From contig JBJKRE010000340.1 of the NCBI GenBank assembly GCA_046704825.1, positions 1 through 8,323 on the forward strand: DNA of 8,323 bases. Direction: 5' to 3'. Under the pieces are notes generated by a model. The model searched no databases and was not told the origin of the DNA. It saw only the letters and a list, made by a program, of their open reading frames with translations. Both the position numbers and the translations under genes were made by a program. Origin of the DNA: CAVRTJ01 sp046704825 (lineage in GTDB: Bacteria > Acidobacteriota > UBA4820 > DSQY01). Numbering within the stretch: the stretch's first letter is position 1; every line of letters starts with the position of its first letter. Of this stretch, positions 1-4,405 are shown in pieces.

Positions 1-568
1 CCCAGGCCCAGACCGTACCGTCGCTCTTGAGTGCATAGCTAGTAGCGTCCCCGGCCGAGATTGCAACCACATCTGTCAGTCCGAGGGTTCGAACCGGGTG
101 GTTCCTCCCGTAGTTGGTCCCGTCGCCGAGCTGGCCGCAATAGTTGTCGCCCCAGGCCCAGACCGTCCCGTCCTCGAGGAGCGCAAGCGTGTGGTACCAG
201 CCGCAGGCAACGGCCGTCACTCCCTCAAGGTCGCCGGCACGGACGGGTACAGACGAATCGCGGTTGCTCATGTTGCCCAGCGCGAAACTCTGGTTCTGCC
301 CCCAGCCCCATACCGTTCCGTCGTCCTTGAGCACGGCAGCGTGGCCGTACCCGCTCGAAACCGCAACGACCCCGCTCAGACCGGACACCTCCATCGGAGA
401 GAGCGCCCGGAGAACGGTCTCTCCGAGCTGTCCGTGTTCATCGTCACCCCAGCCGTAGAGCTGCTGCCCCCCCACCAGGGGCGTCCTCCTGGAAGTTTCG
501 ACAGCCGGTGCCATAAGGGCCATCGCAACAAACACGCCGACACACACGATCCGAATTCGGCTGAACAT
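1..568 (-). CDS. RCC1-repeat exported protein (N-terminal part, runs off the window)
   Basis: This frame has no stop before the left edge, so the protein is incomplete; 189 codons are visible. It starts at an ATG (568-566) with GGAGGG seven bases upstream. Residues 1-22 form a basic then hydrophobic segment (FSRIRIV, then GVFVAMALMAPA), which looks like a signal peptide without a lipobox. From residue 37 it is built of repeats of about 50 residues with the RCC1 signature: YGWGDDEHGQLG, DGTVWGWGQN, GYGHAAVL, DGTVWAWGDNYCGQLGDG, CGWYHTLAL and DGTVWAWG. Each such repeat is one blade of a seven-bladed beta-propeller in the RCC1 family; bacterial members are usually secreted or surface proteins of unknown partner. 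The DGTVW stretches recur every 50 codons exactly. The family assignment is firm; the function is unknown and the C-terminal domains are outside the window. Confidence 0.9.
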   Translation of the reverse strand, partial: MFSRIRIVCVGVFVAMALMAPAVETSRRTPLVGGQQLYGWGDDEHGQLGETVLRALSPMEVSGLSGVVAVSSGYGHAAVLKDDGTVWGWGQNQSFALGNMSNRDSSVPVRAGDLEGVTAVACGWYHTLALLEDGTVWAWGDNYCGQLGDGTNYGRNHPVRTLGLTDVVAISAGDATSYALKSDGTVWAW

Positions 569-651
569 GGAAACACCCTCCCAAGGCGACGGGCCCTCGT
601 TTCGGAGCCCCTCCATGCTTCATCCAACGGTGTGATTTCTGGCTTAGATCA

Positions 652-680
652 ATTCTAGGTCTATTGTCTACGGCTGACAA
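652..680 (-). promoter_or_regulatory. sigma70-type promoter of the RCC1-repeat gene
   Basis: On the minus strand a -35 box TTGTCA (680-675) and a -10 box TAGAAT (657-652) are separated by exactly 17 bases. Each box differs from consensus at one position. Transcription would start near 645 and give a leader of about 75 nt before the ATG at 568. The match is by eye only, but both boxes and the spacing agree and the spot is an AT-rich island in GC-rich DNA. Confidence 0.6.
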
Positions 681-817
681 GCCCGCGGGCCGCCCGGGAC
701 CCCGGTGCGCAACACCCCGGGGCATCGGAATTCCCGGCCCCGTCGGCGCGGCCTTTCCCGTTCTGTCCACCTTGATCGGGACCGCTGCGGCTCCCGCTTG
801 CACGGGTCCTGTCTCCT

Positions 818-835
818 GGGGCACACTGGTGCCCC
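818..835 (+). promoter_or_regulatory. hairpin directly upstream of the synthase ribosome-binding site
   Basis: A perfect 7-bp stem GGGGCAC / GTGCCCC with the loop ACTG ends three bases before the GGAGG (839-843) of the squalene/phytoene synthase gene. In the mRNA it would stack next to the Shine-Dalgarno sequence and could affect ribosome access. No riboswitch class is recognised. The stem is seen directly; the regulatory role is inference. Confidence 0.4.
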
Positions 836-847
836 GATGGAGGCGTC

Positions 848-1915
848 ATGGCCCGCATGAACGGTACAGGGATGTCCGAACCCTGGTTGGTGTGCTTCGA
901 ACTCCTGCCGAAGGTCTCGAGGACCTTCGCCCTGTCCATCGCAGGTCTGCGGGAACCGGCGCGGGGGGCCGTCTGCGTCTCCTATCTCCTGTGCCGAATC
1001 CTCGACACAATCGAGGACGCCCCGGGGCTGACCGCCGCGCAGCGCTGGGGGCTGATCGCGCCTCTGCTGGAGCGTCTCGCCGAGGGAGGGCGGCCCGACG
1101 GGGCCTGGTTCCGGGCCTCGGAAGACCTGCTGGCGCTGCGCTCCTCGGAGGCGGACATGGCCCTCATGCGCCACACGAACGAGGTGCTGGACTGCTTCGA
1201 GGCCTGCGAGGAGTCCGCCCGGCTGGCCATGGCACGCTGGGTCACCGAGATGGGCAAGGGGATGACGGCCTGGAGCGAGCGCATGGGAGAGGCCCCCGGT
1301 GCCACCAAGACGCTGCCCACCATGGCCGCCCTGGACCGCTACTGCTATTACATCGCGGGGACGGTTGGCTACCTGCTGACGGACCTGTTCTTCGTCTACT
1401 CCGACCACGTGGACAGCCCCCTGTTCTTCAGGCTCCAGGCGGACGCCGAGGCCTTCGGCCTCGGCCTGCAGAAGGTGAACATCGTCAAAGACCTGGGCGA
1501 CGACTACCGGCGGGGATGGTGCTTCATCCCCACCACCTTCATGGACGAGGCGGGCGTCTCACCGGCCGACTTCGAGTCGGCCGCGAAAGCCGACGCCGTC
1601 CACCGGGCGGTCCTGCCGGTTCTCGTCTCCGCCGCGGGGCACCTGGAACGGGCCTGGGCGTACCTCGAGCGGTTCCCTGTGGAGGAGCGGGAGATCCGTC
1701 TCTTCCTGGCCTACAGCCTGTTTTTCGCGCTGGAGACGCTGGGCCTCGTGGCGAAGAACCCCGCCGCCCTCGTCAGCCCGAAGAAGCTGAAGATAAGCCG
1801 GCTCGACGTGGCCCGCCTGGTGGCCGAACTCAACGCCGTGATCGGCCGCCCGGCCGCGCTCGAGAAGTTCTACCGAAAGACCGCCGCCCCGCTGGAGGTC
1901 TACCTTCGACGCTGA
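848..1915 (+). CDS. squalene/phytoene synthase family protein (probable squalene synthase)
   Basis: This 355-residue cytoplasmic enzyme belongs to the head-to-head prenyl synthases, which join two prenyl diphosphates (two farnesyl diphosphates give squalene through presqualene diphosphate). Conserved blocks are in order: VSRTFALSI (23-31), YLLCRILDTIED with the first Mg-binding Asp motif DTIED (53-57), YCYYIAGTVG (165-174), and LQKVNIVKDLGDDYRRG (208-223) with the second Asp motif, D215 and D219. The LQKxNI..D...D...R pattern and the KIS-containing C-terminal part look closer to single-enzyme squalene synthases than to HpnC/HpnD or CrtB, but product specificity cannot be read from sequence. 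There is no C-terminal membrane helix. The ATG at 848 follows GGAGG by only four bases; ATGs at 857 and 872 are alternatives. No hopanoid or carotenoid gene is adjacent, so the downstream pathway is unknown. Confidence 0.9.
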   Translation: MARMNGTGMSEPWLVCFELLPKVSRTFALSIAGLREPARGAVCVSYLLCRILDTIEDAPGLTAAQRWGLIAPLLERLAEGGRPDGAWFRASEDLLALRSSEADMALMRHTNEVLDCFEACEESARLAMARWVTEMGKGMTAWSERMGEAPGATKTLPTMAALDRYCYYIAGTVGYLLTDLFFVYSDHVDSPLFFRLQADAEAFGLGLQKVNIVKDLGDDYRRGWCFIPTTFMDEAGVSPADFESAAKADAVHRAVLPVLVSAAGHLERAWAYLERFPVEEREIRLFLAYSLFFALETLGLVAKNPAALVSPKKLKISRLDVARLVAELNAVIGRPAALEKFYRKTAAPLEVYLRR

Positions 1916-1924
1916 ATGCGCCTC

Positions 1925-1959
1925 GTGTTTAGTGTTTGGTGTCCAGTGTCAGGTTGTAG
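1925..1959 (+). repeat. heptamer repeat array A (GTGTTTA-like, 5 units)
   Basis: Five consecutive 7-base units with no slippage: GTGTTTA, GTGTTTG, GTGTCCA, GTGTCAG, GTTGTAG. Units decay from left to right. The array begins 10 bases after the stop of the squalene/phytoene synthase. Read in another phase the units are TTTAGTG and TTTGGTG, which resemble the TTTAGGA/TTTGGGA units of array C on the opposite strand. Confidence 0.65.
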
Positions 1960-2011
1960 GGCAAGTCTACGAAGATACCTCTTTAGAATTGGGGGGAGAG
2001 TCCAGAGACGC

Positions 2012-2143
2012 GGTCGCGGGGTGCCTGCGGCACCTTGCGATCGGCCACGCCGGGGCAGCTCGTGAAGCACGATGGGGAAGGTCTTTGAATGGGCTTTCCG
2101 CCTGCCCCGATCATGGCTGATCGGCGCTTCGCGCACCGCGACC
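2012..2143 (+). other. nested inverted repeat, candidate branched structured RNA
   Basis: Arms of about 45 bases pair with each other. The outer stem is GGTCGCGG (2012-2019) with CCGCGACC (2136-2143). The middle stem is CGATCGGCC (2038-2046) with GGCTGATCG (2115-2123, one G.U). The inner stem is CGGGGCAG (2051-2058) with CTGCCCCG (2102-2109). Local hairpins sit on the arms and tip: GGTGCC-TGC-GGCACC (2020-2034), TCGTG-AAG-CACGA (2060-2072), GGAAGG/CTTTCC (2076-2081 with 2094-2099, one G.U) and GCGC-TTC-GCGC (2124-2134). Both non-Watson-Crick pairs are G.U on the plus strand and would be A.C on the minus strand, which points to a plus-strand RNA. It matches no RNA class I know. A palindromic REP-type element is the main alternative. 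Confidence 0.45.
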
Positions 2144-2223
2144 TCGTGCTGAATCGGTAGTGGCACCCCCCACCTTTCGAGGGTGCGCCGACGGGAGCGG
2201 ACCCTCTCCTTTGTCAGATTTCA

Positions 2224-2269
2224 CGGCCCGGCACCTCGACGTACAAAAGTACGACTCGGCGCCGGACCG
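2224..2269 (-). repeat. 46-bp imperfect palindrome centred on AAAA
   Basis: Arms 2224-2244 and 2249-2269 are separated by AAAA. The innermost part is CGTAC/GTACG-like (GTAC-AAAA-GTAC) and the outer part pairs GGCCCGGC with GCCGGACC. Sixteen of 21 positions are Watson-Crick pairs. Two of the mismatches (C-A and A-C on the plus strand) become G.U pairs on the minus strand, so an RNA hairpin would be better on the minus strand, with a UUUU loop. The function is unknown. Confidence 0.5.
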
Positions 2270-2308
2270 CTCATCTTTCGCGGATAGGGCCCACTCGCGT
2301 CGGAACGC

Positions 2309-2335
2309 GGCTTCCGATGCGTCGCATCGAAAGCC
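2309..2335. repeat. 27-bp near-perfect palindrome
   Basis: Left arm GGCTTcCGATGCG (2309-2321), a central T (2322) and right arm CGCATCGaAAGCC (2323-2335) pair at 12 of 13 positions. It can be a hairpin with the loop GTC or a protein-binding dyad. It lies in the gene-free interval with no gene start next to it, so an operator role is not supported; a repetitive palindrome is more likely. Confidence 0.5.
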
Positions 2336-2540
2336 ACCGCTTATGCACGCTGGCTCCAGCTGCAAACATCAGTCAGAAGTGCTGGTAGTCTTGTTAACGA
2401 GAGATCCTTGATAACAGCTGCCTTTTGGACTGATCAAATGATCGGGTCGATGGCAGGACGATGGCCGCGGAAGGCAGGCGGGAGAGCAGGAGATTCCGTC
2501 AGCAGCCGAGTCCTGTGTTTGGGGGCCGTCGGAGGGCTGG

Positions 2541-2560
2541 ATTCTCCCCTGCGCGGGAAT
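2541..2560. repeat. dRS3-like 20-mer palindromic repeat
   Basis: The 20 bases read ATTCTC, eight bases, GGGAAT. This matches the length and form of the Neisseria dRS3 consensus (ATTCCC, eight bases, GGGAAT) with one change, C to T at position 5. The following GACGGGG also resembles the extended GGGAATGACGG form seen dispersed in many bacterial genomes. Whether it is repeated in this genome cannot be seen here. Confidence 0.45.
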
Positions 2561-2670
2561 GACGGGGTGAATCGGCACCTGGTTTCCTACAGGCAACCAC
2601 CGGATGGTCCCTGGGAGCAACCTTCCGGTCGCGATCTTCGAAGGCTCGTCTATGGCCGTTTGCAGTCCTG

Positions 2671-2706
2671 CCTTTAGCCCTTAGCCTGTGGGCCTTAGAC
2701 CTTTGA
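2671..2706 (-). repeat. heptamer repeat array B (CCTTTAG-like, 5 units)
   Basis: Units CCTTTAG, CCCTTAG, CCTGTGGG (one base longer), CCTTAGA and CCTTTGA follow each other. An 18-base stretch, GCCTTTAGCCCTTAGCCT at 2670-2687, is identical to 2862-2879 in array D, so the two arrays share an origin or were copied from one another. Confidence 0.6.
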
Positions 2707-2782
2707 AAACAGCCCCATCTTTTGCTTCATTGCCGCGCTTCAAGTCCCAAGAGGGCTTCGGGCGGCTTCCGCCGGCCGCTAC

Positions 2783-2803
2783 AACGGCTCGAGACGAGCC
2801 GTT
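2783..2803 (+). terminator. 9-bp hairpin followed by TT, possible terminator
   Basis: A perfect stem AACGGCTCG / CGAGCCGTT with the loop AGA is followed on the plus strand by TTC, so the stem end plus tail reads GTTTTC. It resembles a weak plus-strand intrinsic terminator, but the nearest plus-strand gene ended almost 870 bases earlier. On the minus strand it lies about 85 bases past the cupin stop but lacks a T run there. Array C starts three bases after it. Confidence 0.35.
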
Positions 2804-2806
2804 TTC

Positions 2807-2859
2807 AAATCCGAAATCCCAATTCCCAAATCCCAAATCCTAAATCCTAAATCCTAAAC
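2807..2859 (-). repeat. heptamer repeat array C (TTTAGGA on the minus strand, 7 units)
   Basis: On the plus strand the units are AAATCCG, AAATCCC, AATTCCC, AAATCCC and three AAATCCT, then AAAC, with an exact period of 7 and no interruption. The minus strand reads TTTAGGA three times, then TTTGGGA twice, then decays. The unit is close to a plant-type telomere heptamer, but the setting is bacterial and internal. Confidence 0.85.
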
Positions 2860-2862
2860 GGG

Positions 2863-2897
2863 CCTTTAGCCCTTAGCCTTTAGCCTTTAGCCTTTCT
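2863..2897 (-). repeat. heptamer repeat array D (CCTTTAG, 5 units) covering the cupin stop codon
   Basis: Units CCTTTAG, CCCTTAG, CCTTTAG, CCTTTAG and CCTTTCT run without a gap. On the minus strand this is AAAGGCT followed by AAAGGCT and so on, so the last cupin residues (Lys-Lys-Gly) and its TAA stop (2889-2887) lie inside the array. Because 7 is not a multiple of 3, successive units place TAA in all three frames. Confidence 0.8.
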
Positions 2898-3375
2898 TCT
2901 GGTACGTCCGCCGGCTGCCGCTTTCGACCTCCACCTCGACGAGGTCGGCGGCCGATACCGTGTGGAAGGACATCACGACCAGGTACTCGTTGGCCGGCTC
3001 GAAGGTGTGGGGCACGTTCTCCGGAATGACGTAGATGCTCCGTTCCGGAAAGGCGGGGTCGAATGGCTGGAGGACGTCGCTGCGGCGTCCGATGGTGAAG
3101 CGTCCGCCCCCGGACAGCACGGCCATGTGCTGGATGGAGTTCGGGTGCCTGTGGGCGGGCGGCTTGGCCTTGGGCTTGAGGACGAAGACCCACGCGCTCT
3201 TGATGCCCGGCGGCAGGCGGCCGCTGACGAAATCGTCGGGCAGGCTGGCGCCCGCGAAGGGCTGCTTGCTCTTGTCGAGCTGCGCGATCAGGTCTTCGGT
3301 GATCGTCCGGACCTGCGATGTCTTGCCCCACCCGCCGACCAGTTGCGCCAGTTTGGAAATTCTGAAGGTAGTCAT
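2887..3375 (-). CDS. small single-domain cupin protein
   Basis: This 162-residue protein with no signal peptide has one cupin fold. Motif 1 is KPPAHRHPNSIQHMAVLSGG (71-90): His75 and His77 are present, but the usual Glu is Gln82 or shifted. Motif 2 is YVIPENVPHTFEPAN (115-129), which supplies His123. Three metal-binding histidines are therefore plausible. Substrate and reaction cannot be told; cupins of this size include dioxygenase-like and sensor proteins. The start is the ATG at 3375, because AGGAGAGG lies eight bases upstream; the frame stays open further upstream (to 3579) without homology-like sequence. The stop codon falls in heptamer array D, so the C-terminal few residues may be repeat-derived. 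It is probably transcribed alone from the promoter at 3436-3441. Confidence 0.8.
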   Translation of the reverse strand: MTTFRISKLAQLVGGWGKTSQVRTITEDLIAQLDKSKQPFAGASLPDDFVSGRLPPGIKSAWVFVLKPKAKPPAHRHPNSIQHMAVLSGGGRFTIGRRSDVLQPFDPAFPERSIYVIPENVPHTFEPANEYLVVMSFHTVSAADLVEVEVESGSRRTYQKKG

Positions 3376-3435
3376 AGGAAGGACCTCTCCTGAACGGTTC
3401 GGCGCATCGGGTCCCGCGCGCGGCCGGTACACGCA

Positions 3436-3441
3436 ATTATA
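3436..3441 (-). promoter_or_regulatory. -10 box TATAAT upstream of the cupin gene
   Basis: A perfect TATAAT on the minus strand (3441-3436) lies in an AT-rich island 60 bases before the cupin ATG, giving a leader of about 50 nt that includes the AGGAGAGG ribosome-binding site. No good -35 box is found 16-18 bases upstream, so an activator may be needed. Confidence 0.5.
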
Positions 3442-3503
3442 CACAATTTCCGGTGGGTGAATGGGGGACACGGGAAGAAAGCGCTGGCGGGGGTGGTGCG
3501 CTT

Positions 3504-3635
3504 GCGGGCTCCGGCAGGCTCTTGCATCTTGAGGGGCTTCTACCGTCTTATGGGCACACCGGTCCTGCAAGGGGTGCAACAGGTCCGATGCGGCGGCTGC
3601 CGGAGCCCGCTTGCGCGGTCATCGCGGGCTCCGGC
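3504..3635. repeat. three copies of a GC-rich 12-14-mer in alternating orientation
   Basis: GCGGGCTCCGGCAG (3504-3517), its exact reverse complement CTGCCGGAGCCCGC (3597-3610) and GCGGGCTCCGGC (3624-3635) occur in a 346-base gene-free gap (3376-3721). The second copy can pair with the third (12-bp stem, 13-base loop) or with the first (14-bp stem, long loop). It lies about 90 bases after the stop of the 3722-4192 gene and may act as a factor-dependent or U-poor terminator; no T run follows on the minus strand. Besides this and the cupin promoter I see nothing else in the gap. Confidence 0.5.
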
Positions 3636-3721
3636 CGTCGCCGTTTCATAGCCGGCCGGCGAATGCCGTGCGAGGGGGCGAATCGTCTCCCCACGGGCAG
3701 GGCCGATGCAAATACGTGGCT

Positions 3722-4192
3722 TCAGACGGTGACATGAAAAACGGGCGCCCTTTCACCGTTTACGGTCACGCTGACCTCGTATTTGCCGGGGGCAAGCTTC
3801 ACGTTGTTGCCGAAGTGTGTGGTCGCGGATCCTTTGTTCGCCACGTGCATGCGCGCTACGGGGAGCGCCTTCCACCGTAACATGCCGGTCGTCTGGCGCG
3901 CGTAGCTGATTTGGACCTTCGCGTCCTCCACCGCTTTTCCTTGCTTCTTGATGAAGACGACCATGTGCTTGTTGGGTTGATCGGACGCTTTCAGCGTGAC
4001 GGCCTTCGCCCCGCCGTCCCTGACCATTTCGGCCTTGGGTCCCGTAAAGGACTCGGCAGGCAGGACCTTCAGCGTGACGGAGTAGTGCTTGGTCGATTGG
4101 GTCACCGATATCGGCGAAGCCGCGTGCGCCGCCACGCAGACGGCGCCGAAAACCAAGACTGACGATAGCAGGCAGGTCATGGGTTTTCGCAT
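3722..4192 (-). CDS. small exported protein, YtkA/P19-like beta-sandwich (tentative)
   Basis: This 156-residue protein has a clear signal peptide: MRKP, a hydrophobic stretch to residue 22, then an AHA-A cleavage site near 24-25. The mature part alternates beta-strand-like segments (HYSVTLKVLPAES, KHMVVFIKKQGKAVEDAKVQ, then a C-terminal VKLAPGKYEVSVTVNGE). The pattern 'xGKxVxDAKV ... G.Y.V.V.V.G' recalls YtkA-like and P19-type periplasmic metal-related domains. His76-Met77, Met104, Met115-His116 and His126 could bind a metal; this is inference. AGGAGG lies six bases before the ATG at 4192. There is no clear partner gene: the cupin is 350 bases downstream and the methyltransferase end 210 bases upstream. 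The export signal is firm, the family weak. Confidence 0.75.
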   Translation of the reverse strand: MRKPMTCLLSSVLVFGAVCVAAHAASPISVTQSTKHYSVTLKVLPAESFTGPKAEMVRDGGAKAVTLKASDQPNKHMVVFIKKQGKAVEDAKVQISYARQTTGMLRWKALPVARMHVANKGSATTHFGNNVKLAPGKYEVSVTVNGERAPVFHVTV

Positions 4193-4359
4193 GGTTAACC
4201 TCCTGTAGATGCTCTCTAAACCGCCGGCTCGCTCTCCTTATGCCATCGAAAGTACGATGTGTGACGAAGGACACAGGGGTTCGGGCGGGACGGTGGTAGG
4301 GCCGGGGGATGGGAAGGTCGCGAGGGCCGGCCGCGCTGGCGGGCATGTGGCGATAAGCA

Positions 4360-4379
4360 GGCCCGCGAGGTCGCGGGCC
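4360..4379 (-). terminator. hairpin after the RNA methyltransferase gene
   Basis: The stem GGCCCGCG / CGCGGGCC with a 4-base loop starts 26 bases past the methyltransferase stop on the minus strand and is followed there by TGCTTATCG, a weak T-rich tail. Position and stem suggest an intrinsic terminator, though the tail is poor. Confidence 0.5.
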
Positions 4380-4405
4380 TTAACCCGGGAACGCCAGGCC
4401 TCTTC

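Larger units (their letters stand above)
1916..2886. other. gene-free, structure-rich interval between two convergent genes
   Basis: These 971 bases separate the stop of the plus-strand synthase from the stop of the minus-strand cupin. Only short open frames occur (under 90 codons). None has a conserved motif or convincing ribosome-binding site, and frames on opposite strands overlap one another. The interval holds four heptamer arrays, a nested inverted repeat, several long palindromes and a dRS3-like 20-mer, each listed separately. It reads as accumulated repeat sequence and possibly structured RNA. Stretches 2336-2540 and 2561-2670 contain nothing I can name. Confidence 0.7.

Noticed and set aside
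569..645. c-di-GMP (GEMM) riboswitch in the leader of the RCC1-repeat gene
   Set aside because: A CCGAAAC loop flanked by CTC/GAG looked promising, but the conserved receptor sequence and the second helix are missing, and the stem has a two-base bulge.
664..1932. Plus-strand 422-codon frame overlapping the synthase in another phase
   Set aside because: It is Arg/Gly/Pro-rich, as frame-shifted GC-rich coding DNA is, and has no motif; the 848-1915 frame carries all the prenyl synthase motifs.
2012..2143. Known RNA (SRP RNA, 6S RNA, RNase P or tRNA) for the nested inverted repeat
   Set aside because: No diagnostic sequence of these classes is present and the stem layout does not match them.
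2111..2411. Opposed short frames 2111-2365 (minus) and 2160-2411 (plus) in the gene-free interval
   Set aside because: They overlap each other on opposite strands across the palindromes, have no family motif and no convincing start, so I treat them as chance.
2807..2897. CRISPR array or telomere
   Set aside because: The 7-base units are contiguous with no spacers and far too short for CRISPR. The telomere-like unit is internal on a bacterial chromosome and flips unit between arrays.
3457..3651. Short plus-strand frame in the gap between the cupin and the exported-protein gene
   Set aside because: It crosses the inverted repeat copies, has no ribosome-binding site or recognisable motif, and starts within the cupin upstream region.
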